Below, in pieces: positions 25,487 through 34,423 of a stretch of 64,000 bases of DNA; position 1 is the first letter of the stretch; each line of letters begins with the position of its first letter. The notes beneath the pieces are model-generated. The model had not been told where the DNA came from, did no database searches, and saw only the letters and a list, made by a program, of their open reading frames with translations. Location: positions 1-64,000 of the forward strand of contig CANQUL010000001.1 in the NCBI GenBank assembly GCA_947627015.1, read 5' to 3'. The position numbers and the translations under genes are program-made. Origin of the DNA: an uncultured Clostridia bacterium. GTDB taxonomy: Bacteria > Bacillota > Clostridia > Christensenellales > Borkfalkiaceae.

Positions 25487-28039
25487 TCAATCCTTCTTGT
25501 TCTTTTCTTTGGAGCCCTTGAGGGTGGAGAGGTCGACTTCGGCGATCTGCTCTTCCTTGGGCTTGACGAACCAGACGACGAGGATGGCGACCCCGAGGAC
25601 GGCGGAGATGGCAAAGAGCACGATGGGAACAATGTTGTTCTCGAGCCACTTGCTCGTTCCCGCGATGACGTCGGACTGGTTCCGGATATAGATGACCTGA
25701 TAGGCGGTCTTGGTCGTGTTGACGAGGTACGCATCCGTGACCTGCACCTGCACGATGTAGTATCCGCGGTCGGGGGGAACAAAGCTCAACGACGAGTCGG
25801 GATTCCACGCATATTTGTTATCCGATTCATCCCAACGGTCGGTCCCCTCTTCGAGTTCGGAGTTGTACTTGTCGATCTCGCGGAGGATCTTGGCCTCGCC
25901 GTCCGCCTTCTCGTCGTCGCTCTTGCGATACTGCTCGACGTATGTGTCGATGTTCTTGACGAAGTCGGAGTATTCGGGCCTTGCCTCTCCTTCGGCAAGC
26001 GCGGACTCGTTGAAGTAGTAGAGGGTGTATTCCTTTTCGTACCCGTCGAGCGCGATGATGTCGAAGTCGGTGATGGTATAGGTGCGTTCGCGTGCACCCT
26101 CGGTCTGTTCGCCCGCATCCTCGATGGAGGGCCCTTCGTAGTCGATATAGAAGTGGAATTCGGGCACGTTGGGGATGTCCCATACGTTGGAGGAGCTGAG
26201 CATGACGAGCTCGCCGTCCTCGTCGTAATACTTCATGGCGTTGCCGGCTGCATCCTGCGCAATGACGCGGAAGCGATACTCGCCGAGCTTGTCGACTTCG
26301 AAGCGAAGGTTGTTGTAACGCAACGACGTGGAGCTCGATGCACTGCTGCCCGACTGTGCCTGCGGACGATAGTAGTAGATGCTGAACCGGAGATTTCTGT
26401 AATCGGCGTAGTCGCTCTTGATGAGGTCGCGGAGGGACGGGAGGTAGAAGTACGCACCGTCGCCCGCGCTGACTTTCTCGGCCGCCGCGGTGACGGCTTC
26501 CTGATACTTGTCCCGTGCGGTCTTTCCGTTCTCGTCGGCGTTGACGATCTGATTGTCGCCCTTGCCGTTCTCGGCGGCCGCGTCGGGTTCCACTGCCGTA
26601 AGATCGGTATAGACGGGACCTTCCGCTTCGAGGTCGACCTTGATGTAGTCGAAATAATTGCTCCGGAAGTCCTCGATGTCCTTCTTTTTGCCGTCGCACG
26701 TTGTGGCTTCCTCGCCCTCTTCGGCGGGCTTGGTATGCGTTTCGTCGTCGGTCATGGCCGCATATTCCTCGGCGGTGAACTCCTTCCCGCACTTGGAGCA
26801 GACATATCCGCCCGTGTAGGAGTCGTCACCCAGTTTCTGTATGACCGAATCATTGGCGGCGTACCAGGTGAGGTACACATAGTAGTTGCTGTGCGTGCCG
26901 TCGTTGAGCAGGAAGCGGATGGAGACGTATGCCTCCTTGTCGCCCGTGTCGCTCGTGGGCATAAAGTAAGTAGTCGTACGCAGCGTGCCGTAATCCTTGC
27001 TGTTCAGCTCGGCGGGCTTGTGCCAGGTGGTGAGGTTGCCCTCTGCATCCTTGTCCTTCTTGGCCATGAAGTAGCTGCGCTCGGGCGTGATCACGTCGCG
27101 GCAGACGTCGATGGCCTCATAGGTGAGACTGAACCGCTGGCCGAGGCGGAAGGAATAGACGGCTTCGGAAAGAACGAGCACGGGAACGGCGTCGTCCTCG
27201 ACACGGTCATCCGAACCGACCTTCATGGTCTGGCCGTTCAGGGACTTCATGAGGAGCTTGAAGTTCGGCTCTTCCTCGCTTCCCGATGCGGGAAGGTCGA
27301 CCTCGAATGTGAGAGGCGTGCGGGGCGTGGATGCAGAGGAGGAGAGATATTCGAGATAGTAACCGCCGATGTTGGTGAACGTTCCGACCTTTTCGGCAGT
27401 GCCGTCGCCGACCTTGACACAGATGTCGAACTCGCCGGAGTTTTGGGTCGCCGCGCTCGCAAAGGAGACGGTGATGTCCTGCTCCTGCGTATAAGCTATA
27501 TTGTGGATCACATCCTTGTAATCGGTGTCCTCTTCGTCATAGGAGGAATCGCGCACGGCGACGTCGAGGCCGGAAGTTTCGGCCTTTTTGAATACGAGAC
27601 GGTTGGTGGAGAGCCCTTCCTTGGTGATGTTCTCCTCCGCGCTCTCGAACTTGAGTTCAATGGACGTGAAGTCGAGCGTGGGGAGCGCAAAGGACATGGA
27701 GAAGAACTTCTCCTGCCCGGGATTGGCCCATTCGCTCTCGGTCCCCTCTTCCGCCGCTTCGAACCAGCGGAGCGCGAGATCGCGGCGGTAGTGCACGAGC
27801 CCGCCGTCGGTGAAGGTGAACTGGACATAGTAATCGGTATCCGCCGAGGCGTCCGTCTCGGGTCTGTTCGTGCCGACTTCGCCGCCGATCCCTGCGGAGA
27901 AGATGGCCGTCGGCGCGTACGTTGCCGCGTTTGCGGTGAGCCTTGCGGGGGAAAGAGATGCGATCGCAAAGCTCAAAAAGACCGCAAACATTGCAATGAG
28001 AGATACGATCGTGATCGAACGAAGGTTTTTCTTGCTCAT
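25487..28039 (-). CDS. Large exported protein with C-terminal membrane anchor; unrecognised
   Basis: 850 residues; I do not recognise a family. A signal peptide (about 1-38, ending near ANAA) is followed by a long beta-rich extracellular region. A single membrane helix (about 805-830) and a short charged tail (KPKEEQ... KEKNKKD) come last. About residues 410-450 hold CSKCGKEF, a later His (ETHTKP) and TTCDGKK, which look like a zinc-ribbon-type element, unusual in an exported protein. Segments near 600-700 resemble bacterial Ig-like folds (FRVIAQDAAGN; GYYIVQVQVTD). The start at 28039 has GGGAG eight bases upstream. Its own promoter and terminator make it monocistronic. Possible roles are adhesion or envelope structure; no enzymatic motif was seen. 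Confidence 0.8.
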   Translation of the reverse strand: MSKKNLRSITIVSLIAMFAVFLSFAIASLSPARLTANAATYAPTAIFSAGIGGEVGTNRPETDASADTDYYVQFTFTDGGLVHYRRDLALRWFEAAEEGTESEWANPGQEKFFSMSFALPTLDFTSIELKFESAEENITKEGLSTNRLVFKKAETSGLDVAVRDSSYDEEDTDYKDVIHNIAYTQEQDITVSFASAATQNSGEFDICVKVGDGTAEKVGTFTNIGGYYLEYLSSSASTPRTPLTFEVDLPASGSEEEPNFKLLMKSLNGQTMKVGSDDRVEDDAVPVLVLSEAVYSFRLGQRFSLTYEAIDVCRDVITPERSYFMAKKDKDAEGNLTTWHKPAELNSKDYGTLRTTTYFMPTSDTGDKEAYVSIRFLLNDGTHSNYYVYLTWYAANDSVIQKLGDDSYTGGYVCSKCGKEFTAEEYAAMTDDETHTKPAEEGEEATTCDGKKKDIEDFRSNYFDYIKVDLEAEGPVYTDLTAVEPDAAAENGKGDNQIVNADENGKTARDKYQEAVTAAAEKVSAGDGAYFYLPSLRDLIKSDYADYRNLRFSIYYYRPQAQSGSSASSSTSLRYNNLRFEVDKLGEYRFRVIAQDAAGNAMKYYDEDGELVMLSSSNVWDIPNVPEFHFYIDYEGPSIEDAGEQTEGARERTYTITDFDIIALDGYEKEYTLYYFNESALAEGEARPEYSDFVKNIDTYVEQYRKSDDEKADGEAKILREIDKYNSELEEGTDRWDESDNKYAWNPDSSLSFVPPDRGYYIVQVQVTDAYLVNTTKTAYQVIYIRNQSDVIAGTSKWLENNIVPIVLFAISAVLGVAILVVWFVKPKEEQIAEVDLSTLKGSKEKNKKD

Positions 28040-28097
28040 GGAAACTACTCCCAACGGGCGTGGCCGCCCGAATCGTTTTTTCGAAAATATCTTTTAT

Positions 28098-28126
28098 ATT
28101 TTACACGAAATTTTGCCTTCCGTCAA
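28098..28126 (-). promoter_or_regulatory. Promoter of the 850-residue surface protein gene
   Basis: -35 TTGACG (28121-28126), 17-base spacer, -10 TAAAAT (28098-28103), about 58 bases before the start codon. Confidence 0.75.
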
Positions 28127-28154
28127 GCGGTAATACCCGTTTTCGCGGAGAAAT

Positions 28155-28892
28155 TCAAAATTTCACATATTTTTCGAACGAGAAAGTGCGCTCTTCGGCA
28201 CGCATGGCGGCCCCGATGTCGAAGGCGCGCCACGGAAGTTCCCCTTCGGGAGGCTCCGCCATAAAGCGCATGCGCTCCTTGAGGACGGGATGCGTGAAGG
28301 CGAGCGAATAGGCCCACAGGCCGAGCTTGCCCTTTTTGGCGTCGGGCCCGCCGTAGCGTTGGTCGCCGTAGAGCGGATGCGAGATGCCGGCCATCTGGAC
28401 GCGGATCTGGTGCGACCGTCCCGTATGCAGACGGATGTCCGTGAGGCAGTAGCCGCCCTTTTCCTCGAGGGCCGCATAGTCGAGCACGGCGAGCTTGGCG
28501 CCGTCCGTCCCCTGCGTGGAGAGGTACACCGTGTTGTTGACGGTATTCTTTTTGAGCCAGTTGACGAGCCGTCCGCTCCGCTCCTCGGGCGTGCCGCGCA
28601 CCACGGCGAAATACCGCTTGGAGAAGTCGCCCGACTTCATCTGTTCGGACAGCCGTGCCGCCGCCTTGCTCGTCTTGGCAAAGACCATGACGCCGCCCGT
28701 GGGACGGTCGAGCCGATGCACGAGCCCCAAAAAGACGTTGCCCTTCTTGTCATAGCGGACGCGGAGGTCCTCTTTGAGGAGGTCAAGAAGATTTTCGTCG
28801 CCGCTCTCATCGGGGCAACAGGCGAGATTCTGCTCCTTAACGACGACGAGGAGATGGTTGTCCTCATACAGCACAATGGGTTCATAAGTCAT
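28155..28892 (-). CDS. RluA-family pseudouridine synthase without S4 domain
   Basis: 245 residues. The catalytic core has LVHRLDRPTGG (Asp catalytic) and LHTGRSHQIRVQ, and begins directly with IVLYEDNHLLVV, so it lacks the S4 domain of the paralogue at 22312. It probably modifies a uridine in rRNA or tRNA. The start at 28892 lies inside the 3' end of the upstream methyltransferase gene (11-base overlap), with GGAGG ten bases before it. The pair is therefore probably cotranscribed as an RNA-modification unit. Confidence 0.92.
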   Translation of the reverse strand: MTYEPIVLYEDNHLLVVVKEQNLACCPDESGDENLLDLLKEDLRVRYDKKGNVFLGLVHRLDRPTGGVMVFAKTSKAAARLSEQMKSGDFSKRYFAVVRGTPEERSGRLVNWLKKNTVNNTVYLSTQGTDGAKLAVLDYAALEEKGGYCLTDIRLHTGRSHQIRVQMAGISHPLYGDQRYGGPDAKKGKLGLWAYSLAFTHPVLKERMRFMAEPPEGELPWRAFDIGAAMRAEERTFSFEKYVKF

Positions 28893-29751
28893 GGATGTAA
28901 ATTCCTCCCGCACCGCAGGGAAGCGGGATGCCCTCCTCGGTCGGAAGCCCCACCTCGTACGCGTCGATCTTGCCCTCCCGCCGGATGCAGAGGGAAAGGA
29001 TGTTGGAAAGCACGGCGGGTTGCAGGCCCGTCGTATAGCTGTTGATGAGAAAGAACAGGGGCATGTCCGAAAGAAGCTCGGCACAGAGGGACACGAAGGG
29101 GAAGAGTTCGGTCTCGATCTTCCACATCTCTCCGCCCGGACCCCGCCCGTAAGAAGGCGGATCCATGACGATGCCGTCGTAACGGTTGCCCCGTCTCAGT
29201 TCGCGCTGCACAAATTTTTTGCAGTCGTCGACGATGTAACGGATCCCGCTTGCGATCCCCGACAGACGGGCGTTTTCGCCCGCCCGTTCGACCATGCCCT
29301 TGGCCGCATCGACGTGCACGACCTCGGCGCCTGCCTTTGCAAGGGCGACCGTGGCGCCGCCCGTATAGGCAAAGAGGTTGAGGATGCGGGGCCTTCTGCC
29401 CGCTTGAACGGCCTGTCTGACGAGCGCCGACGTCCGTTCCCAATTGACGGCCTGCTCGGGAAACAGCCCCGTATGCTTGAAGCCCATGGGCTTGATGCGG
29501 AACCTGAGGTCCTTGTAGCCGATCTCCCAACTCTCGGGGATGGGCCGCCGGTATTCCCAATTGCCGCCGCCCTTTTCACTCCTGTGATAGACGGCCGCCA
29601 GCCCGGGATAGGAAAAGAGATCGCGCTGCGCCTTCCAGATGACCTGCGGATCGGGCCGCAGGAGAACGATCTCCCCCCACCGCTCGAGCTTATACCCGTC
29701 GCCCGTCGCAAGGACGGAATATTCGCGCCAATCTTCTGCGATCCGAATCAT
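28882..29751 (-). CDS. SAM-dependent rRNA methyltransferase, RlmI-like class I fold
   Basis: 289 residues. An N-terminal segment (IAEDWREYSVLATGDG...ERWG) is typical of this clade. The Rossmann SAM site follows (ILNLFAYTGGATVALA, then VVHVDAAKGM), then the DCKKF motif and the catalytic-type MDPPSYGRG. The family methylates pyrimidines of 23S rRNA; the position is unknown. A perfect promoter (TTTACA-N17-TATAAT) ends six bases before the ATG at 29751, so the transcript appears leaderless. The start agrees with the family's usual first residues. The next gene overlaps its 3' end. Confidence 0.9.
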   Translation of the reverse strand: MIRIAEDWREYSVLATGDGYKLERWGEIVLLRPDPQVIWKAQRDLFSYPGLAAVYHRSEKGGGNWEYRRPIPESWEIGYKDLRFRIKPMGFKHTGLFPEQAVNWERTSALVRQAVQAGRRPRILNLFAYTGGATVALAKAGAEVVHVDAAKGMVERAGENARLSGIASGIRYIVDDCKKFVQRELRRGNRYDGIVMDPPSYGRGPGGEMWKIETELFPFVSLCAELLSDMPLFFLINSYTTGLQPAVLSNILSLCIRREGKIDAYEVGLPTEEGIPLPCGAGGIYIHDL

Positions 29752-29757
29752 AACCCT

Positions 29758-29786
29758 ATTATAACGGTTCGCCCGCACTTTGTAAA
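29758..29786 (-). promoter_or_regulatory. Promoter directly before the methyltransferase start codon
   Basis: -35 TTTACA (29781-29786), 17-base spacer, -10 TATAAT (29758-29763), six bases before ATG. This is the same geometry as at ade. Confidence 0.8.
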
Positions 29787-29826
29787 GCAAAACCTTGCCG
29801 CGGCCGTGAATTTTTTTAAGGTGGAT

Positions 29827-29849
29827 AAAAAAACCGCCCGAACGGACGG
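29827..29849 (-). terminator. Intrinsic terminator of the large housekeeping operon
   Basis: Six-base arms (29834-29839 and 29844-29849, one G-T pair), GNNA-like 4-base loop, followed on the minus strand by seven T. It lies 20 bases after the dipeptidase stop codon. Confidence 0.88.
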
Positions 29850-29868
29850 CTTTCCCGTGCGAAATTTT

Positions 29869-30801
29869 TCAGCGCAGGATTTCGGTAAGAACGCGCTGTG
29901 CGTTGCGGAAGGCGATCTTTTCTGCCGTCGCAAAGCCGAACCGCGCCGTGAATTCCTCCAAAAGGCGCGGCATCTCTGCCGCATTCCCGAGATAAGGATT
30001 GGGCGGGATGCCGTCGAAGTCGCTGCCGAGGGCGAGCACGTCCGGCCCACCCATGTCCAAGATATGCCCTGCGTGGGCGAGGATCGCCGCATGCTGGTCC
30101 GCCGCGCTTTTTCCGTCGGACAGGAAATCCGCACAGAACACGAGCCCCACTGCGCCGCCGCAGTCGGCAAGCGTACGGATCTGCCCGTCGGTCAGGTTGC
30201 GGGCATGCGGATAAACGGCGGCCGCCCCCGAATGACTTGCGACAAAGGGGATGCCCGTCTTTCGGCTGTCCTCCGCGACCTCGAAAAAGAGTTTGTCGCT
30301 CCCGTGCGAGACGTCGATGAGCATGCCGAGCTCCCGCATGCGCGCCGTGACTTCCCTGCCGAAGCGGGTGAGCCCGTGCTGTGTTTCACGCTCTCTATGG
30401 CACCCATATCCGAAGGAACGCTTCCGATAATTTACAAAGTTGGGCCATCCGAGTTCGTTCGGGTCATTCCAGACGAGCGTGAGAAGGCGCACGCCGCGGC
30501 GGTAGAGCGCGTCGAGACGGTCGAGGCTCCCCTCCAGTGCTCCGCCGCCCTCCACCGTGAGAAGCGCGTGGATCCCGTCTCCGTCAAGGTCCGATGGCGA
30601 ACGGACGCGCCGATACCCTTCCCGTTCGCACATTCCGTCGAATTTTTCGCAGAGGGCGACCGTCCCGCAAAAGTCGGGCTTCTCCGAAAAGGCCGCAAAA
30701 CACTGCAAGAGACACCCGCCCGCGGCGAGCAGTTCGTGCGAGACCTGAAAGACGCCCTCCGTTTTCGTGAGGGCGTCGCAGTGCAGATCGATATATTTCA
30801 T
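29869..30801 (-). CDS. Membrane dipeptidase (peptidase family M19)
   Basis: 310 residues. A zinc-dependent TIM-barrel dipeptidase that cleaves dipeptides, including D-amino-acid-containing ones. Metal-site motifs are DLHCD (5-9), LLTVEGGGAL (Glu), IDVSHGS and VASHSGA, and GSDFDGI near the C-terminus. It shares ATGA with the spoVM stop, so it is translationally coupled to the end of the rpe-thiN-spoVM chain. It has no signal peptide, so it is cytoplasmic. Its link to sporulation or cell-wall peptide recycling is only contextual. Confidence 0.93.
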   Translation of the reverse strand: MKYIDLHCDALTKTEGVFQVSHELLAAGGCLLQCFAAFSEKPDFCGTVALCEKFDGMCEREGYRRVRSPSDLDGDGIHALLTVEGGGALEGSLDRLDALYRRGVRLLTLVWNDPNELGWPNFVNYRKRSFGYGCHRERETQHGLTRFGREVTARMRELGMLIDVSHGSDKLFFEVAEDSRKTGIPFVASHSGAAAVYPHARNLTDGQIRTLADCGGAVGLVFCADFLSDGKSAADQHAAILAHAGHILDMGGPDVLALGSDFDGIPPNPYLGNAAEMPRLLEEFTARFGFATAEKIAFRNAQRVLTEILR

Positions 30802-30863
30802 CGCTTGTAGAACAGCCGTACGATGCTTCCCACGATGCGCGGGAGCCGGATACAGACGATCAT
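30798..30863 (-). CDS. spoVM: SpoVM, 21-residue membrane-curvature peptide of spore coat assembly
   Basis: A 21-codon gene with protein MIVCIRLPRIVGSIVRLFYK plus a final Arg. It matches the SpoVM pattern (I-K/R-L-P-K/R-x-x-G-G/S-I-V-R). SpoVM is an amphipathic helix that recognises the convex forespore membrane and recruits SpoIVA. A strong AGGAGG lies four bases upstream. The start overlaps the thiN stop and the stop overlaps the dipeptidase start (ATGA on both sides). Position right after rpe-thiN is exactly that of Bacillus subtilis spoVM, which supports the call. At 21 residues it is shorter than the 26-residue B. subtilis peptide, lacking the C-terminal tail. Confidence 0.88.
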   Translation of the reverse strand: MIVCIRLPRIVGSIVRLFYKR

Positions 30864-31489
30864 GTTACCTCCTCGTTGATGATGACGAGCACGGATCCGC
30901 CGCTTACCCGAAACGAAAAACTCCCGTCCTTCGTCGTGAGATTGGAGACGCCGCGCGTGGAGCCGTAACGGAGCCAAAGGTCCCCCATCGGATATTTGAG
31001 GCCGTCCGTTCCCATTATATGCGCGTCGCCGCCGAAAGGCAACAGCGAGACGGTCTGCCCTTCTTTGCAGGGAAAGGTCTGCTCTCCCGTATCGCAGAGT
31101 ACGATCTGTGCGCCGTTCGTCCGAAGTACGGCAAAGACGCCCGCCTTTTTCGCCTTGTACAGGAGGTGCAGATTGCCGAGAAAGTGGTCCTCGCGACCGC
31201 CTCCGCCGCCATAGATGACGATATCCGTGGCACCCATGCCCAAAGCACGGTCTACGGCAAGCTCTCCGTCTGTCTCATTCTTCTCCGAAGGGAACCGCAT
31301 GCGCGGCGCGGGGACGGGTGTCTCGGCAAGGGAATCGAAGTCGCCGAGATTTTCGTCGATGCGGACCTTGTCTTTGGCCCACGAATATGCCCCGTCGCAG
31401 CAGATGACGCAGGCCTCTTCCGCAGGGATCTTCCCTTTATACGGCTCGCCGTTCAGGAGGATGACGAATGATTTTTTCTCCCCGTTCAT
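30860..31489 (-). CDS. thiN: Thiamine pyrophosphokinase
   Basis: 209 residues. It transfers pyrophosphate from ATP to thiamine, making thiamine diphosphate. Motifs are CCDGAYSWA, LGDFDS, the ETDGELAV segment (acidic Mg site), YGGGGGREDHFLGN and the C-terminal GVSNLTT strand. The start at 31489 overlaps the rpe stop by four bases. The order rpe-thiN-spoVM is conserved in Bacillota. Confidence 0.94.
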   Translation of the reverse strand: MNGEKKSFVILLNGEPYKGKIPAEEACVICCDGAYSWAKDKVRIDENLGDFDSLAETPVPAPRMRFPSEKNETDGELAVDRALGMGATDIVIYGGGGGREDHFLGNLHLLYKAKKAGVFAVLRTNGAQIVLCDTGEQTFPCKEGQTVSLLPFGGDAHIMGTDGLKYPMGDLWLRYGSTRGVSNLTTKDGSFSFRVSGGSVLVIINEEVT

Positions 31490-32133
31490 CCGCGGAGCCT
31501 CTCGATCGTCGCCGCCATATCGGAGGAACGAAACACGGCGCTGCCCGCGACGATGACGTTGGCGCCTGCCGCGATGACGTCCTTCACGTTCTCTTCGGTG
31601 ATGCCGCCGTCCACCTCGATATCGAGATCGGGACGGCCGATCCGGATGCAGCGGTTGCGCAATGTCTCGATCTTTTTGAGCGTTTCGGGAATGAACTTCT
31701 GCCCGCCCCAACCGGGATGGACGCTCATGAGGAGCAGCATGTCCGCTTGTTCGGCCGCGGGAAAGAGCGCCTCTGCGGGCGTCTCGGGATTGATGACCGC
31801 GCTCTTTTTGATGCCGAAGGAGGCGATCCGTTCAAAGAGCGTTCCGATGTCGCATGCCTCCGCATGCACGGTGATGATGTCGGCACCCGCCGCGGCGAAA
31901 TCATCGACATGGGTCTCGGGATGGAGCACCATGAGATGGCAATCGAGGGGGAGCGACGTATGCGGACGCATGGCCTTTACCGCCTGTGCGCCGAAGGTGA
32001 TGGGCGGGACGAAATTTCCGTCCATCACGTCGCAGTGTACAAGGTCGGCTCCGCTCCGCTCGAGGACGGAGACCGTCTCCCCGAGCCGCGAAAAGTCGCT
32101 TGCGAGAATGGATGGTGCGATCTTGATCTTCAT
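31486..32133 (-). CDS. rpe: Ribulose-phosphate 3-epimerase
   Basis: 215 residues. It interconverts ribulose 5-phosphate and xylulose 5-phosphate in the pentose phosphate pathway. It is a TIM barrel with APSILASDF (6-14), the metal/catalytic HCDVMDG (His33, Asp35), a later CHLMV segment, MSVHPGWGGQ, and DGGI with the second catalytic Asp. The start at 32133 has GGGAGG six bases upstream. Only 38 bases separate it from rlmN; the phosphatase, kinase and GTPase genes usually between them are absent. Confidence 0.96.
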   Translation of the reverse strand: MKIKIAPSILASDFSRLGETVSVLERSGADLVHCDVMDGNFVPPITFGAQAVKAMRPHTSLPLDCHLMVLHPETHVDDFAAAGADIITVHAEACDIGTLFERIASFGIKKSAVINPETPAEALFPAAEQADMLLLMSVHPGWGGQKFIPETLKKIETLRNRCIRIGRPDLDIEVDGGITEENVKDVIAAGANVIVAGSAVFRSSDMAATIERLRG

Positions 32134-32171
32134 AAATACCTCCCTGTGAGCGGCGGGCAATGGCTTTGCGG

Positions 32172-33212
32172 CTACTCTTCCCGCGAAAGGTAGCTTGCTC
32201 GGAGCTGGCCGCAGGCGCCGCCGATGTCGGAGCCCATGCTTCGGCGGAGCGTGGCGGAGATGCCGCAGTCTGTGAGCGTTTTCAAAAATGCCTGCGCCGT
32301 CTCTTCCGAAGTCCCGCGAAGGTTGCGCTCCTTCACCTCGTTGAGACGGATGAGATTGACGTGGCAGGGCCTCCCCTTTAAGAGGGATGCGAGTGCATAC
32401 GCATGGCCCATGTCCGCGTTTTCATCTTCGATCAGTGAATATTCAAAGAGATAGCGGCGGCCCGTCTTTTCGAAATAGAGCGTACAGGCGTCGAGGATCT
32501 CCCGGATGGAGTAGCGTGCCGCGATCGGCATGGTGCGGCGGCGTTCCTCATCCGTCGTCGCATGCAGCGAGACGGTCAGATTGAGCGGAATGCCCTCCTC
32601 CGCAAAGCGTCTCATCTCGGGCACGAGGCCGCAAGTCGAGAGACTGATGTTGCGCGCACTGATCCGGATGCCGCCCTCCGCCGTGACATTCCTCAAAAAC
32701 CCGACCACATTCTCATAATTGTCGAACGGTTCGCCGCTCCCCATGAGGACAAGATTGGTGACGGCGCGGTCCTTCAGCGTTCCGCCCTCGGCACGGTTGA
32801 CCGCGAGCACTTCGGAGAGGATCTCGCCTGCCGTGAGGTCGCGGATCCTTCCCCCGAGGGTTGAGGCGCAGAACTTGCACCCCATGCGGCATCCGACCTG
32901 CGTGGAGACGCACTGGGTGTTGCCGTACTGATAGTGCATCCTCACACCTTCGATGAGGTTGCCGTCCGCGAGTTCGAAGAGATACTTTTCCGTTCCGTCC
33001 GGGGATCGAAAGACCTCGCGGATCCGGACGGGCTCGTCCTCGTAGACCGCAAGCAGTTTTTCGCGCATGGGAGCGGGAATGGGCAGCTCGGAAATGCGCT
33101 TCCCCTGCATGAGGCCGAGGTAGATCTGCTCGGCACGGAATTTTTTTTCACCCATCTCCCCGACGAGCGCGGAAAGCTCGGCATGGGAGAGGTCCTGTAA
33201 AATTTGTTTCAT
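32172..33212 (-). CDS. rlmN: Dual-specificity 23S rRNA/tRNA adenine-C2 methyltransferase RlmN
   Basis: 346 residues. A radical-SAM enzyme that makes m2A2503 in 23S rRNA and m2A37 in some tRNAs. The iron-sulfur cluster Cys triad is Cys108, Cys112 and Cys115 (VGCRMGCKFCAS). The GGEP-like SAM segment reads MGSGEPFDNY, and the C-terminal Cys of GGACGQL is the resolving residue. It overlaps the rsmB stop by four bases. Confidence 0.96.
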   Translation of the reverse strand: MKQILQDLSHAELSALVGEMGEKKFRAEQIYLGLMQGKRISELPIPAPMREKLLAVYEDEPVRIREVFRSPDGTEKYLFELADGNLIEGVRMHYQYGNTQCVSTQVGCRMGCKFCASTLGGRIRDLTAGEILSEVLAVNRAEGGTLKDRAVTNLVLMGSGEPFDNYENVVGFLRNVTAEGGIRISARNISLSTCGLVPEMRRFAEEGIPLNLTVSLHATTDEERRRTMPIAARYSIREILDACTLYFEKTGRRYLFEYSLIEDENADMGHAYALASLLKGRPCHVNLIRLNEVKERNLRGTSEETAQAFLKTLTDCGISATLRRSMGSDIGGACGQLRASYLSREE

Positions 33213-34423
33213 GACCGCCTCAGTTTGGAGACATAGAAGCCTGCGCCGAATGCGGCGTCGGGCAAAAAGCAGAGCCCGAACTTGCCCCGTTCATGGGCAA
33301 GCGGACTGTCCGCTTCTTCGGGCAAAAAATCGGGATGGCGGCGAAGGAAGCGCTCCACCGCGCCGTCGTTCTCCCGCGGAAGCACCGAACAGGTGGAATA
33401 ATAGAGCACGCCTCCCCGCCCGACATAGCGCGAACAGGTGTCGAGAAGAGCCTGCTGTACGGCCGTGATGTTCTCGACGTCCTCCTCCGTCTTGCGGAGC
33501 GGAAGGTCGGGATTTTCCGAAACCGTACCCAGTCCCGAACAGGGCGCATCGACGAGAACGCCGTCAAAGGCCTCCGCGAATTCGGGACGGAATTTTGTCG
33601 AATCGGCCTGCACGACATGCACGTTTTCCGCACCCATCCTGCATTTGTACTGCTCGATGAGCGCAACGCGGTGCGGGTGAAGTTCGGCCGCCGTGACCTC
33701 CTTACAGCGCTTTGCGAGAAGGACGCTCTTGCCGCCCGGTGCGGCACAGGCGTCAAGGAGGCGCTCGCAGGGCTCCACGACCGAACAGATCGCAACGCTG
33801 CCGATCGATTGGAAGGTATAGTCGCCCCGGTCATAGCCCTCGTCGCGCACAAAGCGGTCAAAGATGACCACGTCCGGGAAGGGCGTCTCGGTATGGGGAA
33901 GCAACAGATAGCGCGCGGCATCGCGTTCGAACCGCACGGTCACGCCGCGGCTCTTTGCAAGGAGAATGCGTTCCGCACGCGGTCCGTAGGCGGCTTCGAG
34001 CTCCTTGACGGCAAACAGCGGAAAGTTGCTGCGCACGGCAAGGCCCTCCGACCCCGCGGGAACGTGTACTTTGGCCTCATCGAAGGCCCTGAGGCTCGCA
34101 TTGAGGAAGCCCGCCTGTGCGCCCTTCCCCAAGATCTTCGCGAGGGAAACGGCCTCATTGACAGAAACCGCGGGGGGCATGTCCGCATACAGGCGTGCAA
34201 AAATCGCAATTTTCAGGATAAGCCGGATCGCAGGCTTTGGCGGTTTTCGGACGATCGACGCGACGCACAGGTCGAGATAGCGATCGTGTTCGAGAACGCC
34301 GTAGGCATAGGAAACGGTGCGGCCGTGATTGCCGCTCCCGAGTTCCTTGAGCGCAAGTTTTAAGTGTGCTCCCTCCGAATAGACCCGCCACAAAACGCGG
34401 TATGGTTCAAGAAAGACGTTCAA
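33209..34423 (-). CDS. rsmB: 16S rRNA m5C967 methyltransferase RsmB
   Basis: 404 residues. An N-terminal NusB-like helical domain (about 1-125) is followed by a Rossmann methyltransferase. The SAM site is LDACAAPGGKS, with DAPCSGLG carrying one catalytic Cys and STCSVL the nucleophilic Cys. It overlaps fmt by 17 bases upstream and rlmN by four downstream. Confidence 0.95.
   Translation of the reverse strand: MNVFLEPYRVLWRVYSEGAHLKLALKELGSGNHGRTVSYAYGVLEHDRYLDLCVASIVRKPPKPAIRLILKIAIFARLYADMPPAVSVNEAVSLAKILGKGAQAGFLNASLRAFDEAKVHVPAGSEGLAVRSNFPLFAVKELEAAYGPRAERILLAKSRGVTVRFERDAARYLLLPHTETPFPDVVIFDRFVRDEGYDRGDYTFQSIGSVAICSVVEPCERLLDACAAPGGKSVLLAKRCKEVTAAELHPHRVALIEQYKCRMGAENVHVVQADSTKFRPEFAEAFDGVLVDAPCSGLGTVSENPDLPLRKTEEDVENITAVQQALLDTCSRYVGRGGVLYYSTCSVLPRENDGAVERFLRRHPDFLPEEADSPLAHERGKFGLCFLPDAAFGAGFYVSKLRRS

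Noticed and set aside
25394..28264. 956-residue plus-strand open frame
   Set aside because: It is antisense to the 850-residue surface protein and crosses that gene's promoter and terminator; no start signal.
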